NCBI GenBank assembly: GCA_965279065.1
Contig: OZ257134.1
Location: 3,844,001-3,908,000 of the forward strand
Direction of reading: 5' to 3'
Length of the DNA stretch: 64,000 nt
Source: JAKAXS01 sp965279065
GTDB lineage: Bacteria; Pseudomonadota; Alphaproteobacteria; Rhizobiales; Hyphomicrobiaceae
A program made the position numbers and the translations under genes. Position 1 is the first letter of the stretch. Every line of letters begins with the position of its first letter. Under the pieces are notes generated by a model. The model ran no database searches. It saw only the letters and a program-made list of their open reading frames with translations, and was not told the origin of the DNA. Shown piece after piece: positions 27,769-37,140 of this stretch.

Positions 27769-28119
27769 CTAGGCTGTCTGCACGGCCTCACTGATGGAAA
27801 ACCGCCTTCCGTTTCCGGGGTCGAGCGAGAATCCAACCGGGACGCCCGGGACCATGTCGAGCACATAGCAGCCGCAGCAGTAGCAGATCTCCGGCGCGCT
27901 CTGCATTTCGTAGACGGGCACTCCCTCGACCGTACCCAGGAGAATATCCCGAGCGCCGAGGTGCAGCTCTCCGGCAGGGAGGCAAAGCGGCGTACGGGCG
28001 TCGCAGCAGCCTCCGGTCACGTGAAGGATGATCGCGCCATGGTGGGTGCGGAGCGCGTCAAGCGCCTCCCTGGCAGCGGGCGTTGCTGTGATCGGGCAAG
28101 GCGCGTATTCCGGTGTCAT
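27769..28119 (-). CDS. DUF779 family protein
   Basis: The 116-residue product has two Cys-rich motifs, HVTGGCCDARTPLC (about residues 33-46) and EICYCCGCYVLDMVPG (about 78-93), diagnostic of DUF779. The start at 28119 follows a strong GGAGGTGA. These proteins are usually encoded beside acetaldehyde/NAD aldehyde dehydrogenases and may bind metal; no such gene is next to it here. Function is unknown. Confidence 0.85.
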   Translation of the reverse strand: MTPEYAPCPITATPAAREALDALRTHHGAIILHVTGGCCDARTPLCLPAGELHLGARDILLGTVEGVPVYEMQSAPEICYCCGCYVLDMVPGVPVGFSLDPGNGRRFSISEAVQTA

Positions 28120-28223
28120 CCGGTCACCTCCGTTATCAAAAAAGCTAGCACTGGACCGCCGCTGCGGCAATCAGTGGCCCGTCGCGTCACCGGCAGCAGC
28201 GAAGCCGCTGCCGGCCCCACACT

Positions 28224-29456
28224 TCACACACGGCCCATGCGCACGTCCTCTTCCGGATTGGCGCTGATGTTGTGGATCGAGATGTCGGCGCCGCGCCGCT
28301 CCTCCTCGGGAGACATGCGGAAGCCCAAGGCAAGATCGACAATGAGATAGATCACGGTTCCTGCCGCAAATCCGAATGCGGCACCCATCAGGCTTCCCAC
28401 AAGCTGCGAGGCGAACGTCACCCCGCCCAAGCCACCCAGCGCCTGTAGCCCGAAGATGCCGCAAGCGATGCCGCCCCACAATCCGCACAGCCCGTGCAAC
28501 GCCCACACCCCGAGCACGTCATCGATCTGCCAGCGGTTCGACGCCACCTGGAACATCTGCACGAAAATGCCACCGGCAACCGCACCCGTCACCAGTGACC
28601 CGACCGGGTGCATGACGTCTGACCCTGCGCACACCGCGACCAGTCCCGCCAGTGCCCCGTTGTGCACGAAGCCGGGGTCGTTGCGTCCGACGATCAGCGC
28701 GGCCAGGATTCCACCCGCCATGGCCATGAGCGAGTTCATGGCAACCAGTCCCGAGATGCCCTTGAGACTTTGCGCGCTCATGACGTTGAAGCCGAACCAG
28801 CCCACGCAGAGCATCCACGAGCCCATGGCCAGCCACGGAATTGAGGACGGCGGAATGCCGATGCCGCGACCCTTGTCGTAGCGCCCGAGCCGCGCGCCGA
28901 GCCGCAGCACGGCGGCAAGCCCGACCCAGCCGCCGAACGCGTGCACCACGATTGATCCCGCGAAGTCCTTGAACTCGGCGCCGAGCACCGGGGCGAAGAA
29001 TCCCGTCTGCAGCCCGAAGTTCTTGTTCCAGATCACACCCTCCAGCAGCGGATAGGCGATGCCGACGAGCAGCGCCGTTGCCAGGCACTGCGGCACGAAG
29101 CGCGCGCGCTCGGCGATACCCCCCGAAACGATAGCCGGAATGGCAGCCGCGAACGTGCAAAGGAAGAAGAACTTTACGAGGCTGCCGCCCTGCAAGGCGA
29201 ACGGTCCGTCCGCTGCTCCCGACAGCGTCGTCGCATCGACCAGGAAGTTGACCCCGTACGCGATCCAGTAGCCAAGGAAGAAGTACGCCACCGTCGAGAT
29301 TGCGAAATCGACCAGGATCTTCACCAGCGCATTCACCTGATTTTTGTGTCGGACGGTGCCGACCTCAAGAAAGGCGAAGCCACCGTGCATCGCGAAAACC
29401 AGGATCGCGCCCATTAATAGGAAGAAGACGTCCGATCCGTGCTGTAGTTGATCCAT
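28224..29456 (-). CDS. amt: Second ammonium transporter, different Amt clade
   Basis: This 410-residue polytopic protein has the Amt fold but diverges from amtB at 18963. The pore histidines are in IVVHAFGGWVGL and GVWALHGLCGLWGGI, and the cytoplasmic end is EEERRGADISIHNISANPEEDVR. It lacks a cleavable signal, starting MDQLQHGSDVFFLLMGAILVFAMHGGFAFLEVG. The ATG at 29456 follows GAAGGA. No PII gene is adjacent, so regulation may differ. The upstream gap (29457-29599) may contain its promoter but shows no clear motif. Confidence 0.9.
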   Translation of the reverse strand: MDQLQHGSDVFFLLMGAILVFAMHGGFAFLEVGTVRHKNQVNALVKILVDFAISTVAYFFLGYWIAYGVNFLVDATTLSGAADGPFALQGGSLVKFFFLCTFAAAIPAIVSGGIAERARFVPQCLATALLVGIAYPLLEGVIWNKNFGLQTGFFAPVLGAEFKDFAGSIVVHAFGGWVGLAAVLRLGARLGRYDKGRGIGIPPSSIPWLAMGSWMLCVGWFGFNVMSAQSLKGISGLVAMNSLMAMAGGILAALIVGRNDPGFVHNGALAGLVAVCAGSDVMHPVGSLVTGAVAGGIFVQMFQVASNRWQIDDVLGVWALHGLCGLWGGIACGIFGLQALGGLGGVTFASQLVGSLMGAAFGFAAGTVIYLIVDLALGFRMSPEEERRGADISIHNISANPEEDVRMGRV

Positions 29457-29599
29457 TCCTTCGAACTCCCCCAAGCGCGCCCAATTTTTTTGCTGCCTGT
29501 ATTCCAGGCATTGGATAGCGCGCATAGCATCCTGCTCAAGAGCAAGGCAACTAGGACGTCTAAATCAGGGTCAGTTCCGAACCCAAAATGTTACGGTTG

Positions 29600-29635
29600 C
29601 CAAAAAATAAGGCAGCCAACGCGACGTTGGCTGCC
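29600..29635 (-). terminator. Rho-independent terminator for the LURP/tubby-like gene
   Basis: On the minus strand, GGCAGCCAACG and CGTTGGCTGCC form an 11-pair stem (29611-29635) with a three-base loop, followed by TTATTTTTT. It ends 31 bp after the stop codon of the gene at 29667-30593. Confidence 0.8.
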
Positions 29636-29666
29636 TCCGGAATGCGAGATTGGGTAGCTGAGCTTC

Positions 29667-30593
29667 TTACCGGACGCGCCGTGGATTGATGTAGAGTTCG
29701 CCTTCCTGGCGCTCCAGCTTCACCTCGACCTTGCCGGTGCGCACCTGGCGATAAAGATCCTTCATGTGACGGCGGCAGTCCTTGTTGAAGATCATCAACC
29801 CTCCGAACAGCTTCATCACCGTCAGCAGCCGCTTGTCGGCATGATGCCCGGCTTTGACGCGCCCGCGCCATTTGCCGCCGATCGAGAAGACCTTGCCGTC
29901 GATGTAGCCGACCTTCTGTCCCGTCTGATCGCGCAGCGTGTAGTCGCCCGCGAGATTGATGATGTCGCGCCGTAGCGTGAAGAACTCCGGCTTGTTCTTG
30001 TCGTCGATGAGGAAGAACGAGAAGTACTCCGGCATGAACGGCCACTTGTTGGCCGAGCGCTCCAGGTAGACCATGTAGTTGTCTTCATCGGTATTGATCG
30101 AATAGGTCATCACCGGCAAGCCGCGCGCGCCGATCGTCTGCGCGATCGAGCGGCCCAGCATCAAATCCATCGTCGCGCGCCAGTTGAGGTTCTCGGAGAA
30201 CAGCTTGAACACCAGACGGCGATCCAGCCCCTCGGCCTTCTTCCACAGATCCTCGCGGTAGGCGATCAGCCCCGTGCGCTCGCCGTTCTCGATCACCTCG
30301 GCGTAGACATCCATGTCGACCGTGAACTGCCGCGACTTCGCGCGATTGCGCGTGCGCTTGTAGATGCCGAACTCCGTGAAGTTGAAGTTCGTGATCCAGA
30401 CGTCGATCAGAAACTCGTGCCAGCCCGTCGCCGGCGCTGACTTCTTGCGCACCGTGACCGACTTCTTTTCCGCTAGTGCCGCAGCCCTACGTTTGTCGAG
30501 CTCTTCGGCCCGCGCCTCGCGCGCCGCTTCGTCGGCGGCAGCGTCTGCGCTGGCATCTGCTTCGGAAACTGCAGCTGAGGTGGCCGCGCTCAT
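29667..30593 (-). CDS. Hypothetical protein, possible tubby/LURP-one-like domain
   Basis: The 308-residue protein has a low-complexity Ala/Glu/Lys-rich N-terminus (residues 1-50, likely disordered or coiled) and then a soluble beta-rich body with no signal or membrane helix. YFSFFLIDDKNKPEFFTLRR and DYTLRDQTGQKVGYIDGKVFSIGGKWRGRV have the strand pattern and 'D..G...G.I.GK.FS' phrasing of LURP-one/tubby-like barrels. That similarity is my inference and weak. The gene has its own terminator. Confidence 0.65.
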   Translation of the reverse strand: MSAATSAAVSEADASADAAADEAAREARAEELDKRRAAALAEKKSVTVRKKSAPATGWHEFLIDVWITNFNFTEFGIYKRTRNRAKSRQFTVDMDVYAEVIENGERTGLIAYREDLWKKAEGLDRRLVFKLFSENLNWRATMDLMLGRSIAQTIGARGLPVMTYSINTDEDNYMVYLERSANKWPFMPEYFSFFLIDDKNKPEFFTLRRDIINLAGDYTLRDQTGQKVGYIDGKVFSIGGKWRGRVKAGHHADKRLLTVMKLFGGLMIFNKDCRRHMKDLYRQVRTGKVEVKLERQEGELYINPRRVR

Positions 30594-30864
30594 GTCTCTA
30601 CCCCTTGAGGCTAAGTTGAACGCAGCACTACCGAATCACGAGCTGAACGTTAGCAGGTGGAGCAAGGTTCCGGCGCTCACGGGCAGCGCGGCAAGTGGAA
30701 AACCTGTGGATGCTTGTGCTCGCCGATAGGTGATTGGGCCTGTAGCGCGCACGGCACAGATCGCACCTTCATTTGATTAGACCCTCTGCAAGACGTTGAT
30801 CCGTGCTCGGAGTCCAGATTTGTTCGATGTCTGATTATTCGATTTTTATCTGGAGATTGCCAAC

Positions 30865-31749
30865 ATGCTTCGGCCATTGCGCGCGTTCGCGCTCAGTCTT
30901 GTCCTGCCGCTTCTCACCGGCTGCTCAACGCATCCTCTGCCAGAGGACGTAACAAGAAAGACAACGTTCGACATCGTCAAAAAAATGCGCTGTGAAGTCA
31001 GGGAGGGTATTTTTGAAGCAGCAATAGATGATGAACGCCTACTGAAGCGAATTACGATTGGCTTCGACTTCAAGTTCATCATTTCAGAAGACGCAGATGC
31101 GGCCGGCGGTGACCTGAAACTCGTCAATCCCGTGGGCGGCGGAACCTTTAGCCTGAATTTCAAGGCCACCGCTGACAAACTTCGCAAGAACGAGCGGACC
31201 TTTCGAGTTCTCGACACCTTCCAAATGGTCAGAGACGACCAAGGGTGCGATGAAGCCTGGCAGCGCGCCAACTTCGTTTATCCGATGACGGGACGAGTCG
31301 GTCTCGATGAAACCGTAGTTACTTTCGTTAAAATCAGAAAAATGACTAACTTCAGGAAACTGAAGGCCGACAGCACCGATCTCTTTACGGACAAGCTCGA
31401 CTTCATAACGACGTTTACTGCGGGTGTATCTCCGAATCTGAGTGTGGACGCTCCAACAATTGGTGGCCTGAAACTAACGAACGTCAAGATTGACGGCAGC
31501 GTGGGTCGAACAGACAATCATTCCGTCACGATCGCGATCGCGGTTGAAGATGAGGTCCCAAAGAACGCCTCAGGCAGAAGAGCTGGCGGCCTAGGTATCC
31601 AAACCTTTGCAAACGACACGCCATCTGCGGTTCCTGGTCCCGAGATAACGACTGATGACAGCGCCGCGTCGAGAGTGATCAATGAACTAAACCGTCAACG
31701 CTTCCGCGATGATCTTCGCGATTTCCCGACGTTAAGGCCGCTGGAATAA
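30865..31749 (+). CDS. Hypothetical lipoprotein
   Basis: The 294-residue product has a lipoprotein signal: basic start, hydrophobic core and lipobox LLTGC (Cys20). The mature part is mixed alpha/beta with many charged residues and no recognised family. Codon use is visibly more A/T-rich than in the flanking genes (many AAA, GAT, ACT). GGAGA lies just upstream of the ATG. Its 3' end overlaps the convergent yggS gene by 18 bp. The base composition suggests recent acquisition. Confidence 0.7.
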   Translation: MLRPLRAFALSLVLPLLTGCSTHPLPEDVTRKTTFDIVKKMRCEVREGIFEAAIDDERLLKRITIGFDFKFIISEDADAAGGDLKLVNPVGGGTFSLNFKATADKLRKNERTFRVLDTFQMVRDDQGCDEAWQRANFVYPMTGRVGLDETVVTFVKIRKMTNFRKLKADSTDLFTDKLDFITTFTAGVSPNLSVDAPTIGGLKLTNVKIDGSVGRTDNHSVTIAIAVEDEVPKNASGRRAGGLGIQTFANDTPSAVPGPEITTDDSAASRVINELNRQRFRDDLRDFPTLRPLE

Positions 31750-32424
31750 CTTCTCCGCTAGCAAGCGCGCCCCGAAAATCGCGCTACCCACGCGTACGTG
31801 GGTAGCGCCGAACTTTACCGCTGCCTCGTAGTCCGAACTCATGCCCATGCTGCGCCCTGCAAGCCCGCACTCTTTCGCCAGCTTGTCGAGAAACGCGAAG
31901 TGCACCGCCGGCTCTTCGTCCACAGGCGGAATGCACATTAGCCCCGCGATCGTCAGCTTGAGCCCGTCCCGGCACATCTCGACGAACGCCTTGGTCTCGC
32001 GCGGCATGACGCCGGCCTTCTGCGGCTCCTCGCCCGTGTTGACCTGCACGAACAGCTGCAGCGTCTTACCCTGCTTCGTCATCTCGTCCGCAATTGCCTT
32101 GGCGATCTTCGGCCGGTCGATAGAGTGGATGGCATCGAACAGCGCGACGGCTTCCGCCGCCTTGTTCGATTGCAGCGGCCCGATCAGATGCAGCTCGATG
32201 CCCGGGTAGCGCCCTTTCAGCTCCGGCCACTTGCCCTTGGCTTCCTGCACGCGGTTTTCGCCGAACAGCCGATGCCCGGACTCCAATACCGGCGTGATCG
32301 CTTCCGCATCGAACGTCTTCGACACAGCGATCAGCTTCACAGCCTCGGGCGCCCGGCCATCTTCGCGCGCTGCCGCTGCGATGCGCGACGTGATATCGGT
32401 GAGGGCTTGAACTGCAGGCGTCAT
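31732..32424 (-). CDS. YggS-family PLP homeostasis protein
   Basis: This 230-residue fold-type III barrel binds PLP through the lysine in KLIAVSKTF (about residue 35) and has LFGENRVQEAKGKWPEL, HLIGPLQSNKA and the C-terminal SMGMSSDYEAAVKFGATHVRVGSAIFG, all diagnostic. It balances free PLP and amino-acid pools and has no known catalytic activity. The ATG at 32424 follows AGGAAG. In relatives it is next to leuS; here a Fic gene and a repeat array lie between them. Confidence 0.94.
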   Translation of the reverse strand: MTPAVQALTDITSRIAAAAREDGRAPEAVKLIAVSKTFDAEAITPVLESGHRLFGENRVQEAKGKWPELKGRYPGIELHLIGPLQSNKAAEAVALFDAIHSIDRPKIAKAIADEMTKQGKTLQLFVQVNTGEEPQKAGVMPRETKAFVEMCRDGLKLTIAGLMCIPPVDEEPAVHFAFLDKLAKECGLAGRSMGMSSDYEAAVKFGATHVRVGSAIFGARLLAEKLFQRP

Positions 32425-32504
32425 CACTTCCTAGGGTCTCGTCAGGTGTACTAAGCAGGCGAAAGCAGTGCAGGTGAGCAGAATATGCACCGGAGCAGTG
32501 CACA

Positions 32505-33623
32505 TCAGAGGGCAGGGAACGGCTCGTACTCATTGTCGTCGCTGCCGAGCAGTGCCGCGTATCTGATGTTCAGGAACAGCTTCTCACGACCCACCTTCAC
32601 CTCGCGAAGAATTCCGGCATCGACGAGTTGCTGAAGGTGCTTGGATGCCGTTTCTCGCTTCGCCAATCGCGCATCGATAACATTTCCGATGCGGCAGTAG
32701 GGTTGAGTAAATAGGACATCGATCAGCTCGCGCGAATAGATCTTTGGCAGTGCAGTTCGGACGAACGTTGCCGTCGCATCGATGAGGTCATGGATCGCCC
32801 CGATTTTTGCCGTGGTCCAACGTGCAGTCGACTCGACGCCCTCCAGCATGAACATAATCCAAGGTTCCCACGCTCCTTCAGTGGTGACCTCGTGCAGAAG
32901 CCGGTAGTAGTCCGCACGCCGCCAGAGAATGTAACGGCTGAGGTAGAGCGTCGGCAGGTCGAGCAAGTTTTGCTGAATGAGGTACAGGATGTTGATGACC
33001 CGCCCAGTACGACCGTTGCCATCGATAAAGGGATGAATTGCCTCGAACTGATAGTGCCCGACCGCCATGCGAACGACTGGGTCGATGTCTTCGGCCTCGT
33101 TGAGGAACTTCTCCCAGTTCGACAGCAGTTCGCTTAACAGGTCTCGTCCCTGCGGCGGCGTATAGATCACCTTGCCGCTGAGCTTGTTCGTTAGCTTGGT
33201 GCCAGGCACGCCACGAATGTCGAGTTCCGTGGCTTTGAGTTCGCGGCAAATATCAATCACCAGCCGCGTTGTGATCGGCCGGTGGGTAAGCGTCTGAAAG
33301 CCATGATTGAGGGCGGCTCGATACCGCGCCGCCTCCTTGGTCGCGGGATCCGCGGCGCTGTCCTCTTTCAAGCTGGCGTCACGGAAAAGCGCGTCGTTGG
33401 TGGTGACGATGTTTTCGATTGCCGAACTGTCCTTTGCCTCCATGATCGGAATCGCGTTGATAAGGACGGCTTGGTCAGGGATGCGACGGCCTCTTTCTCG
33501 GAGGGCGGCCAGCGCCGCGTGAACCGAAGCACACTTCTTCAGCACCACCTTGCTCTCCAAGTCGACCGGCGGCGGCAGCTTGGGAAGGTCATTGTACGGC
33601 TTTGTAGGGTCGAACTGGCTCAT
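32505..33623 (-). CDS. Fic-domain AMP-transferase, class II with C-terminal winged helix
   Basis: The 372-residue protein is laid out like Shewanella SoFic: an N-terminal inhibitory helix with SSAIEN (66-71, the S/TxxxEG/N motif), a flap KVIYTPPQG (151-159), the catalytic HPFIDGNGRTGR (197-208) with His197, and a C-terminal winged helix (about 295-372, RIGNVIDARLAKRETASKHLQQLVDAGILREV). Fic proteins transfer AMP from ATP to Ser/Thr/Tyr of target proteins; the inhibitory Glu70 would hold it inactive. No antitoxin gene is needed for this class. Its start codon lies in the first half-site of the 70-bp repeat array, which suggests self-regulation through the winged helix. Confidence 0.9.
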   Translation of the reverse strand: MSQFDPTKPYNDLPKLPPPVDLESKVVLKKCASVHAALAALRERGRRIPDQAVLINAIPIMEAKDSSAIENIVTTNDALFRDASLKEDSAADPATKEAARYRAALNHGFQTLTHRPITTRLVIDICRELKATELDIRGVPGTKLTNKLSGKVIYTPPQGRDLLSELLSNWEKFLNEAEDIDPVVRMAVGHYQFEAIHPFIDGNGRTGRVINILYLIQQNLLDLPTLYLSRYILWRRADYYRLLHEVTTEGAWEPWIMFMLEGVESTARWTTAKIGAIHDLIDATATFVRTALPKIYSRELIDVLFTQPYCRIGNVIDARLAKRETASKHLQQLVDAGILREVKVGREKLFLNIRYAALLGSDDNEYEPFPAL

Positions 33624-33831
33624 ATGTCGAAGAAATCACAAAAATAAGACATATCGGCGCGATATGTCGGCGGATCCGGCATGTCGTCACAATGTATCGA
33701 TAAAAATGAATTTTATAGACATATTGATCGAACATGTCGACGTGATCGACACGTTCACATAATATGTCTAAAAAATCAAACTTCTTCGACATATGCCTCG
33801 AACATGTCCACTCCGCAGACATATCCAGCCC
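33622..33831. repeat. Three tandem degenerate 70-bp units of GACATAT/ATATGTC dyads
   Basis: Units start at 33622, 33692 and 33762. Each holds a dyad of form GACATAT-N7-ATATGTC (33648-33668, 33718-33738, 33788-33808; the right half is ACATGTC in units 2 and 3). A further dyad, GACACGT-N7-ATATGTC, is at 33748-33768, a weaker equivalent at 33678-33698, and a lone GACATAT at 33818. Left half-sites thus recur at alternating 30 and 40 bp, about three and four helical turns. The array starts at the fic start codon and ends 90 bp before leuS. It is AT-rich. It looks like an operator array. Confidence 0.75.
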
Positions 33832-33922
33832 GCTCTCACCACCGCCCGCCTTGACCGGCGCCCCCTTCCACGCTCTTTACCCCGCAACGCAAATCCGCCT
33901 TTCGGACCCCATTAACCATCCC

Positions 33923-36553
33923 ATGACCACCGAACGCGAACGCTACAACGCCCCCGAACGTGAGAAGCACTGGCAGGACGCCTGGGCCAAAGCCGACATC
34001 TTCCGCGCCGAGGCCGATCTCAAACGCCCCAAGTGTTACGTGCTGGAGATGTTCCCCTATCCCTCAGGGCGCATCCACATGGGCCACGTCCGCAACTACG
34101 CCATGGGCGACGTCTTCGCCCGCTACAAGCGCGCCAAGGGCTTCAACGTGCTGCATCCCATGGGTTGGGACGCCTTCGGCATGCCGGCCGAGAACGCTGC
34201 CATCGAACGCAAGGTCGACCCCGCCACCTGGACCTACGCCAACATCGACACGATGAAGGGCCAGCTGAAGTCCATGGGCCTGTCGCTCGACTGGTCGCGC
34301 GAGATCGCCACCTGCAACGTCAGCTACTACCGCCACCAGCAGAAGATCTTCCTCGACATGCTGCGGAAAGGCTTGGCCTACCGCAAGTCCTCCAAGGTCA
34401 ATTGGGACCCCGTCGATCACACCGTGCTCGCCAACGAGCAGGTCATCGACGGCCGCGGCTGGCGTTCCGGCGCGCTCGTCGAACAACGCGAGCTGACGCA
34501 GTGGTTCTTCAAGATCACGCAATACTCCGACGAGTTGCTCGACGCGCTGCAGACGCTGGAGAAGTGGCCCGAGAAGGTGCGCCTGATGCAGGCCAACTGG
34601 ATCGGCCGCTCGGAAGGCTTGTCTGTCCGCTGGGCTCTCGACAAGGCAACGGCTCCCAAGGGCATCTCCGAGCTGGAAATCTACACGACACGCCCCGACA
34701 CCTTGTTCGGCGCCTCGTTCATGGCGATCGCCGCCGATCACCCGCTGGCCAAGGCCGCGGCGCAAAACAACGCCGAACTGGCCGCCTTCTGCGATGAGAT
34801 CCGCCGCATGGGCACCTCCGCCGCTGACATCGAGAGCGCCGAGAAGAAAGGTTTCGACACCGGCATTCGCGTCCAGCACCCGTTCGAACCCGATTGGCTG
34901 CTGCCCGTCTACGTCGCCAACTTCGTGCTGATGGACTACGGCACCGGCGCCATCTTCGCCTGCCCGGCCGGCGACCAGCGCGACCTCGACTTCGCTCGCA
35001 AGTACGACCTGCCCGTCGAACCCGTCATCTTGCCGCCCGGCGAAAAGGCCTCGGCGTTCAAAATCGAGAACAAGGCCTACGACGGCGACGGCACCATGAT
35101 CAATTCGCGCTTCCTCGACGGCCTCGACACCAAGGCCGCCTTCGAGGAGGCCGCCTCGCGCCTTGAGAAACAGAAGCTCGGCGGCAAGCCAGTTGCCGCG
35201 CGCAAGGTGAACTTCCGTCTTCGTGACTGGGGCATCTCACGCCAGCGCTACTGGGGCTGTCCCATTCCCGTCGTCCACTGCACGGACTGCGGCGTCGTTC
35301 CTGTCCCCGACAAGGACCTGCCGATCGAGCTGCCACAGGATGCAACCTTCGACAAACCCGGCAACCCGCTGGAACGCCATCCGACATGGAAGGACGTCGC
35401 CTGCCCCTCGTGCGGCAAGCCCGCCCGACGCGAAACCGACACGATGGACACCTTCGTCGACAGCTCCTGGTACTTCGCCCGCTTCACCGAGCCGAACGCC
35501 GACACGCCAACCGATAAGGCCGCCGCCCAATACTGGCTGCCCGTCGACCAGTACATCGGCGGCATTGAGCATGCCATTCTGCACCTGCTCTATGCCCGCT
35601 TCTTCACCCGCGCGCTATCCGACACCGGCCACTTGCACCTGAAGCAGAACACGCGTGAGCCCTTCGCCGCTCTGTTCACCCAGGGCATGGTGACCCACGA
35701 GACCTACAAATCGGCCGCCGGCGATTGGCTGTTGCCCACCGACGTCCGCATCGAGGGCGAAGGCAGCGCTCGTACGGCCACCGAAATCGCGACCGGCAAG
35801 CCCGCCGCCATCGGCGACATCATCAAGATGTCGAAGTCCAAGAAAAACCTGGTGGACCCGGACGACATCCTGGCCCACTGGGGCGCCGACTGCGCCCGCT
35901 GGTTCGTGCTGTCCGATAGCCCGCCGGAACGCGACGTCATCTGGACCGAAGCCGGCGTCCAGGGCGCTGGCCGCTTCCTGCAGCGCTTCTGGCGCCTGAT
36001 CGAAGACGTCGCCGATAAGGCCCCTGCCCCCGGCACCCCGCGGCCGGCACAGTTCGGCCCCGAGGCGACCGAACTCCGCCGCGCCGCCCACAAGGCATTG
36101 GACGCCATCGGACGTAACATCGAGGGTCTGCGCTTCAATGTGGCCGTGGCCCAGATTTACGAGTTTACCAATGCCCTCTCCACGGCTGTGCAAAAGTCGG
36201 GCGAAGGCCTGCCCTGGGCGCTGCGCGAAGCCGCTGAATTCCTTGCCCAATCGATCGCGCCGATGATGCCCCACCTGGCTGAGGAGTGCTGGTCGCGACT
36301 TGGATACAACACCCTCATCACCATCGCACCCTGGCCGGTCGCAGAAGCGGCCTTGCTCGTTGACGATGAGATCACCATTGCCGTACAGGTAAATGGCAAG
36401 CGCCGTGACGAGCTGATCATTGCACGCACGGCCGGAAAAGACGAAGTTGAGGCTGCGGCTCTGCGCCTTGATTCGGTCGTACGGGCCCTTGAGGGTAAGA
36501 CGCCGAAAAAGGTGATCGTTGTGCCGCAAAGGATCGTGAATGTCGTTGCCTAA
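33923..36553 (+). CDS. leuS: Leucyl-tRNA synthetase
   Basis: I start at the ATG at 33923 ([21 protein letters not shown]); the frame is open 53 codons further back, but that part is the repeat array. The 876-residue class Ia enzyme has the HIGH-type motif [14 protein letters not shown] (about 47-60), a CP1 editing domain ([15 protein letters not shown]), a zinc-type insert CTDC...CPSC, and KMSKS in [10 protein letters not shown] (about 636). It charges tRNA-Leu. It overlaps lptE by 14 bp. Confidence 0.97.
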   Translation: MTTERERYNAPEREKHWQDAWAKADIFRAEADLKRPKCYVLEMFPYPSGRIHMGHVRNYAMGDVFARYKRAKGFNVLHPMGWDAFGMPAENAAIERKVDPATWTYANIDTMKGQLKSMGLSLDWSREIATCNVSYYRHQQKIFLDMLRKGLAYRKSSKVNWDPVDHTVLANEQVIDGRGWRSGALVEQRELTQWFFKITQYSDELLDALQTLEKWPEKVRLMQANWIGRSEGLSVRWALDKATAPKGISELEIYTTRPDTLFGASFMAIAADHPLAKAAAQNNAELAAFCDEIRRMGTSAADIESAEKKGFDTGIRVQHPFEPDWLLPVYVANFVLMDYGTGAIFACPAGDQRDLDFARKYDLPVEPVILPPGEKASAFKIENKAYDGDGTMINSRFLDGLDTKAAFEEAASRLEKQKLGGKPVAARKVNFRLRDWGISRQRYWGCPIPVVHCTDCGVVPVPDKDLPIELPQDATFDKPGNPLERHPTWKDVACPSCGKPARRETDTMDTFVDSSWYFARFTEPNADTPTDKAAAQYWLPVDQYIGGIEHAILHLLYARFFTRALSDTGHLHLKQNTREPFAALFTQGMVTHETYKSAAGDWLLPTDVRIEGEGSARTATEIATGKPAAIGDIIKMSKSKKNLVDPDDILAHWGADCARWFVLSDSPPERDVIWTEAGVQGAGRFLQRFWRLIEDVADKAPAPGTPRPAQFGPEATELRRAAHKALDAIGRNIEGLRFNVAVAQIYEFTNALSTAVQKSGEGLPWALREAAEFLAQSIAPMMPHLAEECWSRLGYNTLITIAPWPVAEAALLVDDEITIAVQVNGKRRDELIIARTAGKDEVEAAALRLDSVVRALEGKTPKKVIVVPQRIVNVVA

Positions 36554-37133
36554 GGCAAACCTGCCGGGTGGCTCGAACGACAGTTCGAGTAACGGAACGG
36601 GGCCCAGCTCCCGCCGTTCGTTCCTGCTTGCCATGCTCGCAGTCTCGATTGCCGCTCCCATCGTTTCCGCCTGTGGCGACGCCGGCTTCCGCCCGCTCTA
36701 CGGATCCAGCGCCCTTGGCGGCGGCAACGTCACCGAAAAGCTGGCCAAGGTCGAAATGGCGCCCATCCCGGGCCGCGTCGGCCAGCGCATCCGCAATGAA
36801 TTGATCTTCCAGGCCACTGGTGGCGGCAACGCGCCGTCGCCGGCCTATCGCCTCGAAGTCGCGATCCGCGAAGGCAAGACCTCGACGCTGATCCGCAGCG
36901 ACGGCGACGCCCAGAGCCAGATCTATTCCATCGACGCCTCGTTCCAGCTCATCCGCATCGCCGACAAGGCCGTCGTCCTCACGGGCAAGAGCTACGGTCA
37001 GGCCAGCTACGAGCGCTTCACGTCGATCTACTCCAACGTCCGCGCCGAGAAGGACGCCGAGGATCGCGCGGCCAAGACCGTCGGCGAAGAGCTGAAGTCG
37101 CGCCTCGCCGCCTATCTCTCGACCGCGGCCTGA
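36540..37133 (+). CDS. lptE: LPS assembly lipoprotein LptE
   Basis: The 197-residue product has a signal with a basic SRR stretch, hydrophobic segment and lipobox VSAC (Cys45). GFRPLYG directly after it is the hallmark of LptE. It would plug the LptD barrel in the outer membrane for LPS insertion. It overlaps the 3' end of leuS and is 7 bp from holA, so the three form one transcription unit. Confidence 0.9.
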   Translation: MSLPKANLPGGSNDSSSNGTGPSSRRSFLLAMLAVSIAAPIVSACGDAGFRPLYGSSALGGGNVTEKLAKVEMAPIPGRVGQRIRNELIFQATGGGNAPSPAYRLEVAIREGKTSTLIRSDGDAQSQIYSIDASFQLIRIADKAVVLTGKSYGQASYERFTSIYSNVRAEKDAEDRAAKTVGEELKSRLAAYLSTAA

Positions 37134-37140
37134 GCCATAG

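Noticed and set aside
33622..33831. CRISPR array
   Set aside because: The repeats are degenerate 70-bp units of short dyads with no constant repeat/unique spacer pattern and no cas genes nearby.
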